A DNA stretch of 64,000 nt from DASUPK01 sp963736685 (lineage in GTDB: Bacteria; Actinomycetota; Thermoleophilia; Solirubrobacterales; 70-9). Positions 34,928 to 44,172 of this stretch are shown piece after piece (the stretch's first letter is position 1; every line of letters begins with the position of its first letter). The translations under genes and the position numbers were made by a program. Location of the stretch: positions 54,028-118,027 of the forward strand of contig CAVTPZ010000022.1 in assembly GCA_963736685.1 (NCBI GenBank). Direction: 5' to 3'. The notes under the pieces are model-generated. The model made no database searches, was not told the DNA's origin, and worked only from the letters and a program-made list of their open reading frames with translations.

Positions 34928-35398
34928 GTGGTCGCCCAGGGGGATGCCGCACCCGACTTCACCCTTCCTGACCAGGAGGGAAACGACGTCACGCTGAGCG
35001 AGCTCCGCGGCCGGCCGGTCGTCCTCTACTTCTACCCGAAGGCGGACACCCCCGGGTGCACGACCCAGGCCTGCGGGATCCGCGACCGCAGCGCCGACTA
35101 CGACAGGAGCGGCGCGCAGGTAGTCGGGGTGTCTCCGGACACGGTCACGGCGCAGAAGAACTTCGCCGAGAAGTACGACCTCGACTTCGCTCTGCTCGCC
35201 GATGAGAACCACGAGGTCGCCGAGCTCTACGGGGTCTGGGGCGAGAAGAAGATGTACGGCAAGACCTACATGGGCGTGCAGCGGGCGACCTTCATCATCG
35301 ACCCGGAGGGCAAGGTCGCACACGTGATCCCGAAGGCCTCGCCGAAGACCCACGACGATGTGGTGCTCGCGGCGCTCGGGGACCTCGCCTCGGCGTGA
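34928..35398 (+). CDS. bcp: Peroxiredoxin, BCP type (thioredoxin-dependent thiol peroxidase)
   Basis: Reduces hydroperoxides in the cytoplasm. The 156 residues show APDFTLPDQEGNDVTLSEL, FYPKADTPGCTTQACGIRD with the peroxidatic Cys in TPGCT and the resolving Cys five residues later, VVGVSPDTVTAQKNFAEKY and GVQRATFIIDPEGKV. The GTG start follows the acidic protein closely, and the gene overlaps the DUF3224 gene by 4 bp. Confidence 0.94.
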   Translation: MVAQGDAAPDFTLPDQEGNDVTLSELRGRPVVLYFYPKADTPGCTTQACGIRDRSADYDRSGAQVVGVSPDTVTAQKNFAEKYDLDFALLADENHEVAELYGVWGEKKMYGKTYMGVQRATFIIDPEGKVAHVIPKASPKTHDDVVLAALGDLASA

Positions 35399-35781
35399 AC
35401 GCCTCCGCCCCCTTCACGAACAACCGCTACGAGGAGGAAGCCTACGCCGAGGCCGACGGCGTCGAGCTGAGCCGGGTCCACATCTCACGGACCTTCACAG
35501 GCGACCTCCTGGGCGAGAGCACGGCGGAGCTGATGATCGCCAAGTCCGAGGGCGGCGGCGGCTACATCGGTCATGACCGGGTCAGCGGCGCTCTGGGGGG
35601 CAGAACCGGCACCTTCGTCTTCCAGCACACCGGCGTGATGGGGCCGGAGGGCGTCACCAACACCGGGACGATCGTCCCCGGCAGCGGGACCGGGGAGCTC
35701 GAGGACATCACCGGTGACGGCACGATGCTCGCCGACGACGACGGCAACCACACCCTGACGCTCGCCTACGAGCTGCCGTAG
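35395..35781 (+). CDS. DUF3224 family protein
   Basis: A 128-residue protein of the DUF3224 family, an allene-oxide-cyclase-like beta barrel. It shows the pattern SRVHISRTFTGDLLGESTAELM, GYIGHDRVSGALGGRTGTFVFQHTG, VPGSGTGELEDITGDGTM and HTLTLAYELP. The function of the family is unknown. It starts with a GTG overlapping the peroxiredoxin stop, implying cotranslation. Its stop directly abuts the stop of the antiporter gene on the other strand. Confidence 0.82.
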   Translation: MNASAPFTNNRYEEEAYAEADGVELSRVHISRTFTGDLLGESTAELMIAKSEGGGGYIGHDRVSGALGGRTGTFVFQHTGVMGPEGVTNTGTIVPGSGTGELEDITGDGTMLADDDGNHTLTLAYELP

Positions 35782-36918
35782 CTACGCGAACCCGAAGGTG
35801 ATGGCCAGCACCGCGTAGACGGCGAGGAGCTGCAGGCCCTCATACCAGGTGGACTCGCCCTCCTGCGTGACCTGGTTGGCGATGATCGCCGCGATCGCGA
35901 GGGCCGCCAGCTCGAATCCGTTGAAGACCAGCGCCATCGGATGCGGTCCGAGGAAGAACGAGCAGAGGACCAGCACCGGCGTGACGAAGAGGGCGACCTG
36001 GGCGCTCGAGCCGATCGCGATGTTGACCGCGAGGCTCATCTTGTTCTTGTAGGCCACCAGCACGGCCACCCAGTGCTCGGCCGCGTTGCCGACGATCGCG
36101 ACCACGATCGCCCCGATGAAGAACTCCGAGAGACCGATCGCGTGCGAGGCCTCCTCGATCGACCCGACCAGGATCTCCGACATCACGCCGACCAGCGCCC
36201 CCGAGATCGCGAGCGCGAGGACCGACCGCCTGGTGCTCCAGTCCCCGCGACCCTCGGTGTGGGACTCCTCCTCGTGCGGGTTGAAGAGCGCGGCGTGGGT
36301 CCGCAGCGAGAAGAGGAGACCGGCTCCGTACGAGACGATCAGGATGATGGCGACGGCGAAGGAGAGCTTCTCGAGGTCGCCGCCGTAGTTGACGATGGCA
36401 TCGCCGGCGTGAGGCAGGCCGCCCCCCTGCACCAGCGCGAACACCCCGGGCATGATCATCGCGGCGACGGCGAGCAGCAGCATCGTGGACTGCACGCTGG
36501 CCGCGGTCCGGCCGAACTTCTGGACGCTGCGCGTCCGTCCGCCGCTCAGGCCACCGACCAGCATCGCGGCGCCCATCACGAGCAGGATGTTCCCCAGGAT
36601 CGAGCCGACCAACGACGCCTTGACGACCTCGTGCAGCCCCTTGCCGAGGGCGAACAGGGCGATGATCAGCTCCGGTGCGTTGCCGAAGGTGACGTTGAGC
36701 AGTCCGCCGATCAGGTTCCCGGAGCGCTCCGCGAGCTCCTCGGTCGCGCGCCCCATCATCGCCGCCGGAGGAATCAGCGCGATCGCCGAGACGAAGAAGA
36801 CGACCGTCGCCGGGGCATCGGCCAGGTCGACGATGACCGCGGCCGGGATCAGCGGTGACAGCAGGTAGGGCCAGCCGTCGGCCCCGAAAAGCCTCCTTGG
36901 ATTGGTCAATAGACTCAA
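35782..36918 (-). CDS. Ca2+/H+ antiporter (CaCA superfamily)
   Basis: A 378-residue membrane protein with about 11 helices. Two inverted alpha repeats carry the exchange motifs LNVTFGNAPELIIALFAL and IVGNAAEHWVAVLVAYKNKM, as in ChaA/Cax-type calcium/proton exchangers. A charged central loop contains HEEESHTEGRG. The start is uncertain: TTG at 36918 or 36909 gives the family N-terminus LLTNPRRLFG, and no ribosome-binding site is evident. The first position leaves only 3 bp to the divergent FAD-enzyme gene. Confidence 0.88.
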   Translation of the reverse strand: MSLLTNPRRLFGADGWPYLLSPLIPAAVIVDLADAPATVVFFVSAIALIPPAAMMGRATEELAERSGNLIGGLLNVTFGNAPELIIALFALGKGLHEVVKASLVGSILGNILLVMGAAMLVGGLSGGRTRSVQKFGRTAASVQSTMLLLAVAAMIMPGVFALVQGGGLPHAGDAIVNYGGDLEKLSFAVAIILIVSYGAGLLFSLRTHAALFNPHEEESHTEGRGDWSTRRSVLALAISGALVGVMSEILVGSIEEASHAIGLSEFFIGAIVVAIVGNAAEHWVAVLVAYKNKMSLAVNIAIGSSAQVALFVTPVLVLCSFFLGPHPMALVFNGFELAALAIAAIIANQVTQEGESTWYEGLQLLAVYAVLAITFGFA

Positions 36919-36921
36919 GAC

Positions 36922-38106
36922 GTGAGCGAGCCTAACGAGACTGGCGCGAGGGTCCGCATCGTCGGAGGCGGCGTGGCGGGGGTCGAGACCCTCCTCGCCC
37001 TCCGGGACATGGCCGGTGACGCAGCCCGGCTCACGCTGATCGCCCCGGACCCTGATTTCGTCTACAAGCCGCTGCTGGTCGAGGAGCCGTTCGGACTTGG
37101 CCCACCTGAGCAGTACGCGCTGGAGCCGCTCGCCGAGGAGAACGACGCGGAGTTTCTGCTGCGCTCGGTCGCATCGGTGGATCCCGCAGCCCACCGGCTC
37201 GAGCTCGACGATGGGAGCTCGCTCGACTACGAGTACTTGGTCGTCTGCGTCGGCGGGCGCTTCGTCCCCGCCCTGCCCGGTGCGATCACCTTCCCCAACC
37301 CGGCCGAGCCCCTCAACATCGATCCCGTTCTGGATCGGGCGGCGGGTGGCAGCGGACGGATCGCCTTCGTCGTGCCCGGAAGCATCACCTGGTCCCTCCC
37401 TCTCTACGAGCTGGCGCTGATGACGGACCGCCGCGCGCGTGAGCGCGGAGATCAGGTCGAGATCACTCTGATCACTCCGGAGACCACTCCCCTGGCTGCG
37501 TTCGGGGCGACCGCGAGCTCAGCCGTCGCGGAGCTGCTCAGCGCCCGCGGGATCGAGGTCGTGACCGGGGAACGGGCTCATGAGGAGGGCGACTCGACGA
37601 TCCTCACGCCGGGCGACCGGAAGGTCGACGCCGACGTGGTCATCGCCCTGCCCGCCATCGAGGGCCCTGCGATCGAGGGCCTGCCCGCCGACGAGGGCGG
37701 CTTCCTCCCGGTCGACGAGCATTCGCGCGTGCGGGGCGCGGAGGACGTCTACGCCGCGGGGGATGGCACCGACTTCCCGCTCAAGCAGGGGGGATTGGCG
37801 ACTCAGCAGGCGGACGCCGCGGCCGCGGACATCGCCCATCGCCTCGGCGCGATGGACACGGCAGAGCCATTCCGGCCGGTGCTCCGAGGACAGCTGCTCA
37901 CGGGCGACGCCTCCCTGCAGATGCAGACCGAGGTGGCAGGGGGCGCCGGCGAGGGAACGGCGAGCCTGGACCGGCTCTGGTGGCCGCCACACAAGATCAG
38001 CGGCCGCTACCTGGCGCCATTGCTCTACCGAGCGGATGTTCACGCGGCGGGCCGGCCTCCCGGAGACCTGCTCGAGATCGACGAGCCCCTGGCCGACTCC
38101 TGGTAG
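36922..38106 (+). CDS. FAD-dependent pyridine nucleotide-disulfide oxidoreductase-like protein
   Basis: A 394-residue protein of the NDH-2/sulfide:quinone oxidoreductase-like group. The FAD-binding Rossmann motif RIVGGGVAGVETLLAL is at the start, DFVYKPLLVEEPFG (re-face segment), VVCVGGRFVP, a central NAD-like domain without a clear GxGxxG, and the FAD motif EDVYAAGDGTDFPLKQGGLATQQADAA. There is no redox Cys pair, so it is not a disulfide reductase. Electron donor and acceptor are unknown. A GTG start is used; the divergent neighbour is the antiporter. Confidence 0.82.
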   Translation: MSEPNETGARVRIVGGGVAGVETLLALRDMAGDAARLTLIAPDPDFVYKPLLVEEPFGLGPPEQYALEPLAEENDAEFLLRSVASVDPAAHRLELDDGSSLDYEYLVVCVGGRFVPALPGAITFPNPAEPLNIDPVLDRAAGGSGRIAFVVPGSITWSLPLYELALMTDRRARERGDQVEITLITPETTPLAAFGATASSAVAELLSARGIEVVTGERAHEEGDSTILTPGDRKVDADVVIALPAIEGPAIEGLPADEGGFLPVDEHSRVRGAEDVYAAGDGTDFPLKQGGLATQQADAAAADIAHRLGAMDTAEPFRPVLRGQLLTGDASLQMQTEVAGGAGEGTASLDRLWWPPHKISGRYLAPLLYRADVHAAGRPPGDLLEIDEPLADSW

Positions 38107-38109
38107 GGG

Positions 38110-39177
38110 CTACTGGGTGAGCAGGTCGGCGCACTTCTGGAGCGCGGCCGAATCCGATGCCTGCGAGAGGCACTGCTCGTAGGACTGGACGCCCGAGGGG
38201 CTGGGGGCCTTGGTGGAGCCGCCGGACTCCGGCAGCGCGCCACTCGTCCCCAGACCCCCGCGCAGCGCGTTGCCGAGCTGGTTCGGGTGGATCCCGAGGG
38301 TCTGGAAGAGGTTGCTGAGCGGCTGCGCGTTCGCCGGAGCGTTGAAGGTCTGCGGCTTGTTGAGGTCGGCGAAGTTGAGCTGCAGGTCGATGCTGAGCGA
38401 GTCGGGCGCACCAGGCGTCCCCGCGGGCGGCTTCAGGTCGACGTGGATCTGGAACCGGCGAAGCAGCTTGTCGTTCTCGCCCGAGTAGACATCGATGTCA
38501 CCCGACTGGACGACGTCGTTGAGCTGGTTGAGCTGCTGGGGGTTGACGTTCCCGACCGCGCTTCCGGCCCTCTGCGCGATCGCCTTCAGGTCCTCAACCA
38601 GCTTGGGGACGTTCGCCGATCCGGAGATGTGGATCGTCTGCGCTCCCTCCACGTCGTCCGTGCCCTCGTTCTTCAGGTCCGTGAGCCAGTTGGCCGGGCT
38701 GATGTTCAGGGCCCCCAACAGGTCCGTGGACTTGCCGGAGTTCTTCTGTCCCTGCAGCTGTGCGTAGGTCGCGGTGAACTCGTCGTAGAGCTGCTGCGGG
38801 ACCGCGTAGTCGGTCCCCTGGAAGTTCAGGAACGCCGCGTCGCCGGTCGAGGTCAGGCCGCCGGTACCGGAGAAGCTCTGGGACCCGCTCTCGGCTTTCA
38901 GCGATGCGTCGACGTCGAACTTTGGGAACTGGCCTGTGCCCTGGCTCGCGAACTTCCCGCCGAGCTTCGTCTCGAAGCTGCCGGGATTGGCGCCGCCGGA
39001 AGTCTCGATCTTGAAGTCGAGGTCGAAGGTCCCACTCTGGATGCTCGTCGGGTTGTTGAAGGTCTGCTGGAGGACCTGCTGCGGATCCTCGCTGTTGCCA
39101 CCACCGCCGCACGCGGCGATGACGAGTGCCGCGACGAGCGCGAATGCGAGTGCGATCAGGGGTCGGATCCGGGTCAC
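38110..39177 (-). CDS. Predicted LppX/LprG-like lipoprotein
   Basis: A 355-residue exported lipoprotein. The GTG at 39177 has AGAGGA upstream and begins a signal peptide ending in lipobox VIAAC followed by GGGGN. The body (QQVLQQTFNNPTSIQSGTFDLDFKIE; FNFQGTDYAVPQQLYDEF-type segments) has the antiparallel-sheet layout of LppX/LprAFG lipid-carrier lipoproteins. An extra C-terminal segment ends in SYEQCLSQASDSAALQKCADLL with two Cys. Lipid binding is inferred from fold similarity. Confidence 0.7.
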   Translation of the reverse strand: MTRIRPLIALAFALVAALVIAACGGGGNSEDPQQVLQQTFNNPTSIQSGTFDLDFKIETSGGANPGSFETKLGGKFASQGTGQFPKFDVDASLKAESGSQSFSGTGGLTSTGDAAFLNFQGTDYAVPQQLYDEFTATYAQLQGQKNSGKSTDLLGALNISPANWLTDLKNEGTDDVEGAQTIHISGSANVPKLVEDLKAIAQRAGSAVGNVNPQQLNQLNDVVQSGDIDVYSGENDKLLRRFQIHVDLKPPAGTPGAPDSLSIDLQLNFADLNKPQTFNAPANAQPLSNLFQTLGIHPNQLGNALRGGLGTSGALPESGGSTKAPSPSGVQSYEQCLSQASDSAALQKCADLLTQ

Positions 39178-39258
39178 GTTTCCTCTCTCCAGCGGCGCCG
39201 CAGGGTACCGCAAGGCCTTTAGCGCCACCTTGCGCGGGCTCGTCCTATCCTGACTCGG

Positions 39259-42200
39259 ATGGAGGGGAGGAGAGCCTGTCCGAGCTGCGCCGCCGAGAAC
39301 CCCGACGGCGCCAAGTTCTGCATGGAGTGCGGTGCCGAGCTCTCGCCGAAGTGCCCCGAGTGCGGGGCCGAGAACCCTGGCGGCGCCAAGTTCTGCATGG
39401 AGTGCGGCAGCGCCCTCTCACCCAACGCGGCGCCGGCGACCGGCGCTGCCCCGTCCACTGAGCCACCCCCCGAGGAACGGCGACAGGCGACTGTCCTGTT
39501 CGCCGACCTCTCCGGCTACACGGCGGCCGCCGAGCGGATGGACCCGGAGGCCGTCAAGGCACTCGTCGATCGCACCCTGCGCGTGCTCGGCGGCGAGATC
39601 GAGCGCTTCGGCGGTTCGATCGACAAGTTCATCGGCGACAACGTGATGGGCGTCTTCGGCGCTCCCGTCGCCCATGAGGACGATCCCGAGCGCGCCGTGC
39701 GGGCCGGCCTCGCCATGCAGGAGGCGATGGAGGACGCGAACCGGCAGAGCCGCGAGAAGTTCGGTGTGGGCTTCTCGCTCCGTGTCGGCATCAACTCCGG
39801 CGAGGTGATGGCGGGAGCGGTCGGTGACCGCTACACCGTGATGGGCGACGCCGTCAACGTGGCTGCGCGACTCCAGGCCGCGGGCCGGCCCGACAGCGTC
39901 ACTGTCGGCGAATCGACCTACCGCGCCAGCCGCGAGACGATCGCCTTCGAGCGGCTCGAGCCCCTTCGTCTCAAGGGCAAGGAGGAGCCGGTGCCCGCCT
40001 GGGAGGCCAACGGGGTCGTCGCCGAGCCCCGCAAGGGCGCGGGCCGCGCGCAGACCCCGTTGATCGGCCGCGAGGAGGAGGCCGGCCTGCTGATGTCGCT
40101 GGTGGAACGCGTGCAGCGCGAGGAGCGCCCCCACCTGGTCACAGTGATCGGCCAGGCCGGCGTGGGCAAGTCGCGGCTGCTCCGCGAGCTGATGACCAAC
40201 CTCTCCGAGTCGGACGATCCCCCGACGATCCGGCGCGGGCAGTGCCCGCCGTATGGCGCGGGCATCGCCTACTGGGCGCTCGCGGAGGTGCTCAACGACG
40301 AGTTCGAGATCCGGGACACCGACGCGCCCGAGGCCGCTTGGGAGAAGCTCCGGGCGGGCGTCACGGAGCTGATGAGGGAGCTGGAGGACGAGCCCGCAGG
40401 CGAGCGCAACGCCGCGCTCCTCGCCATCCCGCTCGGGCTCGAGCCGCCCGAGGAGCTGCAGCCCTCCGAGGAGGATCCCCAGCGCATGCGCGAGGCGCTC
40501 TTCTCGGCGGCCCGCGCAGCGGTCGAGGGGATCGCCCGCCGTCGCCCCCTGGTCCTGGCGATCGACGACATCCACTGGGCCGACGAAGGGATGCTCGACC
40601 TGATCGACCACCTGACCCGATGGGTCCGGGCTCCGCTGCTGCTCGTCTGCCTGACCCGGGACGAGCTGCTCGAGCGCCGGCCCGGCTGGGGCGGTGGCCG
40701 CCGCAACGCCACCACGATCGCGCTCGAGCCGCTCACCGCGACCGAGACCCGGGAGCTCGTCGCTGCCCTGATGCCGAGCTCGGGCGAGAATGGCGGCGAC
40801 GTCGTCCCGCAGGTCGCCGAACGCTCGGGCGGGAACCCCCTGTTCGCCGAGGAGATGGTCAACCGCCTGCTCGAGGAGGACACCGTCGAGGCGGAGGCGC
40901 TTCCCAGCACCGTCCAGTCGCTGCTCGCCGCCCGCCTCGACTCGCTCGATCGCCTGGAGCGGCGGCTGCTGCAGTCGGCATCCGTGGTCGGCCAGACGTT
41001 CTGGGAGGGGGCCCTGGCCACGACCGCCACCGAGGAGGGCCTCGATCTCGCCGCGACGCTCGCCAACCTCGAGGAGAAGGACCTGCTCGTGCCCATCTCC
41101 GGAGGCCGCCTCGCGGGCGAGCGGGAATACGCGTTCAAGCACGTCCTGATCCGCGACGTCGCCTATTCGATGCTGCCGAAATCCGTCCGCTGCCGGAAGC
41201 ATGTCGAGGTCGCCGAGTTCATTCGCGAGCGAGCGGGCGAGCGAAGCGACGGCGTCATCGGCCTGATCGCGGAGCACTTCGCGCGCGCCGCCGCCCTTGG
41301 CTCCGAAGCGGGGCTCGACCGTGACGCCCTCACCGAGCTTCAGACGCGGGCTCTCGAGTCGCTGGAGGCCGCGGGCGACGCCGCCGCCGCTCTCTACTCG
41401 AACGCCGAGGCCTTCGAGCGCTACACGGCCGCTCTCGAGATCTCGGACTCGCTGGATCCGGAAACGGTCGCGCGTATCGGCGAGAAGCAGGGCGACGTCG
41501 CGCTGCGGATGGGGCGCGTGGACGCGGCGGTTGCGGTCTGGGAGCGCTGCCTGGACCACCACCGCGCCCAGGAGGACCTGGCCCGCGTCGCGGATCTGCA
41601 CCGGAAGATCGGCGCTGCCCTCTGGCACAAGGGGGAGCGCCGCGCCTCGATCGACAACTACCAGCGCGGCATCGACCTGCTCAAGGACGGGCCGCCCTGC
41701 ATCGAGCTCGTCCGGCTGTACGAGGAGGCGGCCTCCCTCTACATGCACACCGGGGACAACATGCTCGCCATCTACGCGTCGGAGAAGGCCCTGCGGCTCG
41801 CGGAGCGCCTGGGCGAGGCGCGCGCGGCAAGCCGGGCGCACGGGATCTTCGGCCGCGTCTTCGGCCGCATCGGCGACTCCGAGAAGGCGCGGGAGAACCT
41901 GGAGCGCTCCGTCGCCCTGGCACGGGAATCGGATCGCTCCGAGGCCGTCCGCGCCCTGCTCACGCTCGGCTACCACCTCGAGGTCTCGGAGGCCGACTAC
42001 GAGGGGGCGGCGACCGCGTACCGCGAGGCACTCGAGATCGCGCAGGAGGTCGGTGACCTCCCGTCGCAGGTCGAGCTCCACGCCTCGCTCGGCGAGCTCG
42101 CGGTCGACAACGCCGACTGGGAGGCGGTCGAGGAGGCCGCCGAGGCGAGCGCGAGCCTCGCCGAGCGCGAGGGCCTCTACGGCAAGCTCTGCTTCCCCGA

Positions 42201-42807
42201 CCTGATGCGCGGCGTCCTCAGCTGGCGCGCGGGGGACTGGCAGGAGGCCGCCAGGTCGTTCCGGCGAGCGCACGAGCTGGGGGAGCAGGTCGGTCGCTCC
42301 GAGGTCGCGTTCAACGCGCTCTTCTGGCTGGCGATCACCCTCCGTGAGAGCGGCGACCTGGCGGCCGCCGAGACCGAGCTGACTCGTGCGCTCGACATCT
42401 GTGAGCGGGCCGGACTGATCGCGCAGTCCGTCGAGGCGATCTCGGCGCGCGCCGTCGTCCTGGCCCTGGCCGGCCGTACCGATCAGGCACGTGCCGCCGC
42501 GGAGGAGGCCGAACGGCTCGCTGGGCGGCTGCACTATCCGGTCGGAGAGGCCGCCACCGCCGAGGCGGACGGCGCCTGTGCCGAGGATTCCGAGGAGGCC
42601 GCCGGGAAGATCGACGAGGCACGGCGCCGCTGGCAGGAGCTGGGCCGCCCCCTCGACGCGACGCGTTGCCTGGTCATCCGAGGGCGTCTGCTGTTGGAGG
42701 AGGATCCGGCCACGGCTGCGGGGCTGCTCGACGACGCCGCCTCGGAATACGAGGAGCTGGGCGCCCCGGCGCTCGCCGCCCGCGCCCGCGAGACCGTCAG
42801 CGCCTAG
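39259..42807 (+). CDS. Zinc-ribbon / class III cyclase / AAA ATPase / TPR signalling protein
   Basis: A 1182-residue cytoplasmic protein. It has two N-terminal zinc ribbons (CPSCAAENPDGAKFCMECG and CPECGAENPGGAKFCMECG, residues 7-50) and a class III cyclase (75-235) with FADLSGYTAAAERM, KFIGDNVMGVFG and MGDAVNVAARLQ. A STAND/AAA ATPase follows (from about 265), with Walker A IGQAGVGKSRLLREL and Walker B VLAIDDIHWADEG, and then many TPR-like helices to the C-terminus. All cyclase residues (two metal Asp, Lys, Asp, Asn, Arg) are present. This architecture is known in actinobacteria and proteobacteria, but the signals sensed are unknown. Confidence 0.93.
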   Translation: MEGRRACPSCAAENPDGAKFCMECGAELSPKCPECGAENPGGAKFCMECGSALSPNAAPATGAAPSTEPPPEERRQATVLFADLSGYTAAAERMDPEAVKALVDRTLRVLGGEIERFGGSIDKFIGDNVMGVFGAPVAHEDDPERAVRAGLAMQEAMEDANRQSREKFGVGFSLRVGINSGEVMAGAVGDRYTVMGDAVNVAARLQAAGRPDSVTVGESTYRASRETIAFERLEPLRLKGKEEPVPAWEANGVVAEPRKGAGRAQTPLIGREEEAGLLMSLVERVQREERPHLVTVIGQAGVGKSRLLRELMTNLSESDDPPTIRRGQCPPYGAGIAYWALAEVLNDEFEIRDTDAPEAAWEKLRAGVTELMRELEDEPAGERNAALLAIPLGLEPPEELQPSEEDPQRMREALFSAARAAVEGIARRRPLVLAIDDIHWADEGMLDLIDHLTRWVRAPLLLVCLTRDELLERRPGWGGGRRNATTIALEPLTATETRELVAALMPSSGENGGDVVPQVAERSGGNPLFAEEMVNRLLEEDTVEAEALPSTVQSLLAARLDSLDRLERRLLQSASVVGQTFWEGALATTATEEGLDLAATLANLEEKDLLVPISGGRLAGEREYAFKHVLIRDVAYSMLPKSVRCRKHVEVAEFIRERAGERSDGVIGLIAEHFARAAALGSEAGLDRDALTELQTRALESLEAAGDAAAALYSNAEAFERYTAALEISDSLDPETVARIGEKQGDVALRMGRVDAAVAVWERCLDHHRAQEDLARVADLHRKIGAALWHKGERRASIDNYQRGIDLLKDGPPCIELVRLYEEAASLYMHTGDNMLAIYASEKALRLAERLGEARAASRAHGIFGRVFGRIGDSEKARENLERSVALARESDRSEAVRALLTLGYHLEVSEADYEGAATAYREALEIAQEVGDLPSQVELHASLGELAVDNADWEAVEEAAEASASLAEREGLYGKLCFPDLMRGVLSWRAGDWQEAARSFRRAHELGEQVGRSEVAFNALFWLAITLRESGDLAAAETELTRALDICERAGLIAQSVEAISARAVVLALAGRTDQARAAAEEAERLAGRLHYPVGEAATAEADGACAEDSEEAAGKIDEARRRWQELGRPLDATRCLVIRGRLLLEEDPATAAGLLDDAASEYEELGAPALAARARETVSA

Positions 42808-42824
42808 CTCCATACAATCGCGCC

Positions 42825-43289
42825 ATGTCCGAGGACGGCCCGAAGACCTGGATCCTCACCGGGTCGCTCGAGAATTTCCGGATCAACGTCGAGCGCGGCT
42901 TCGACGTGATCGGCTTCAAGGAGCGCCGGCGCAATCAGGCGGAGGAGTTCGAGCCGGGCGACGAGGTGTTCTTCTACGTCACCGGCGTGCAGGCTTTCGG
43001 CGGGCTAGCGCGAGTGCGCTCCGAGATGTTCGAGGACCGTGCCCGCATCTGGCCGGAGAAAAAGGGTAAGCCGGAGATCTATCCGTGGCGCGTCGAGGCC
43101 GAGCCCGTCCTGATCCTGGCGGAGGAAGAGTTCGTCCCCGCCGAGGAGCTCGCCACCGAGCTCGAGCACGTCCGCAAGTGGCCGCCCGACCACTGGCATC
43201 TCGCCTTCCAGGGCCAGCTCCGGACCATCGGAGAGCACGATGCGGCCCTGCTCCGCGAGCGCCTCACCTCCGCGATGGCGAGCGCGTGA
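42825..43289 (+). CDS. EVE domain protein
   Basis: A 154-residue protein of the EVE (PUA-like) fold, which binds modified bases. It shows TWILTGSLENFRINVERGFDVIGFKERRRN, GDEVFFYVTGVQAFGGLARVRSEMFED and a C-terminal WPPDHWHLAFQGQLRTI. The ATG lies 17 bp after the cyclase stop. The DUF2203 gene overlaps its stop by 4 bp. Association with RNA or modified DNA is inferred from the fold only. Confidence 0.82.
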   Translation: MSEDGPKTWILTGSLENFRINVERGFDVIGFKERRRNQAEEFEPGDEVFFYVTGVQAFGGLARVRSEMFEDRARIWPEKKGKPEIYPWRVEAEPVLILAEEEFVPAEELATELEHVRKWPPDHWHLAFQGQLRTIGEHDAALLRERLTSAMASA

Positions 43290-43687
43290 GCGAAGAGGGC
43301 ACCGGCCTCGTCCACGAGCGCCACTTCACCCGGGAGGAGGCGAATGCTCTGCTTCCCCAGCTCACTGCGATGCTCGACCGGCTCCGCGATGCCAGGGACG
43401 ACCTGACGGACACCGAGGCTCACGAGGCCCTCTCGGAGGCGGCGCCCACGAACGGCGGAGGCGAGGAGGGCAAGCAGGTCGGGCTCGCCTTCCTCGAGGT
43501 CCGGCGCCTGCTCGAGACGATCGAGCAGTCCGGGATCGTCCTTCGCGACATCGATCGCGGCCTGGTCGACTTTCCCGCCCTGATGGACGACCGGGAGATC
43601 TATCTGTGCTGGGAGCTCGGCGAGGACGAGGTCGCCTACTGGCACGAACTCGAGACTGGCTACGGTGGCCGCGAGCCGCTCGAGTAG
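43286..43687 (+). CDS. DUF2203 family protein
   Basis: A 133-residue protein of the DUF2203 family. HFTREEANALLPQLTAMLDRL is the family N-terminus, and GIVLRDIDRGLVDFPALMDDREIYLCWELGEDEVAYWHELETGYGGREPL its C-terminal signature. The function is unknown. A GTG start overlaps the EVE gene stop as GTGA, and the following membrane-protein gene overlaps by 23 bp: a tightly coupled three-gene set. Confidence 0.84.
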   Translation: MSEEGTGLVHERHFTREEANALLPQLTAMLDRLRDARDDLTDTEAHEALSEAAPTNGGGEEGKQVGLAFLEVRRLLETIEQSGIVLRDIDRGLVDFPALMDDREIYLCWELGEDEVAYWHELETGYGGREPLE

Positions 43688-44165
43688 AGCATTCAGGTCG
43701 ATCCCGCGAAACCTGTTCCGCGACCTGCGCGGCCTGGGCGGCAACGAGCAGATCGCGGTGATCGGCTGCGCGGTGATGATCGGCAGCCTGCTGCTCCCGT
43801 GGTACCAGTCCCCTATCTCCAACGATCTCGTCCTCACCGGGATCGGCGGCTTCAGCTGGGCGGAGGGGGCGCTGCTCCTGATCGCCGCGGCGACCACCTT
43901 CCTGGCGCTTCAGTGCGGGGGCGGCTACGTGCCTCCGCGGCCGCTCCGCGAGTGGGGCCTCTTCGTGGCGGCCGGCCTCTGGGCGGCGGCCATCGTCGTC
44001 TACCGGATGCTCGACCGCCCGCCGTTCACGCTCGGCGGCCGGGATGAGCCCTACGACCTCCACTACGCGATCTTCGTCGGCCTCGCCGGCGCCCTGATCA
44101 TCGTCGTGGCCGGGCTGCGGATGCGGCCGAGGGAGCGCGCGAAGCGGCCGCAGGCTCCCGATTGA
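43665..44165 (+). CDS. Four-helix membrane protein
   Basis: A 166-residue integral membrane protein with four predicted helices (IAVIGCAVMIGSLLLPWY; AEGALLLIAAATTFLAL; WGLFVAAGLWAAAIVVY; YAIFVGLAGALIIVVAG) and a basic C-terminus. No family is recognised with confidence. The GTG start lies inside the end of the DUF2203 gene, so translation is probably coupled. Confidence 0.68.
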   Translation: MAASRSSRAFRSIPRNLFRDLRGLGGNEQIAVIGCAVMIGSLLLPWYQSPISNDLVLTGIGGFSWAEGALLLIAAATTFLALQCGGGYVPPRPLREWGLFVAAGLWAAAIVVYRMLDRPPFTLGGRDEPYDLHYAIFVGLAGALIIVVAGLRMRPRERAKRPQAPD

Positions 44166-44172
44166 CCCCCGC

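Noticed and set aside
36898..36908. Third copy of the beta-oxidation dyad (GATTGGTCAAT)
   Set aside because: Only the inner core matches; the outer arms differ, and the flanking genes are not fatty-acid genes.
39418..42813. 1131-codon open frame antisense to the cyclase/STAND/TPR gene
   Set aside because: It mirrors a gene with strong domain evidence on the other strand. High GC at third positions suppresses stops in the antisense frame, and its translation shows no recognisable domain.
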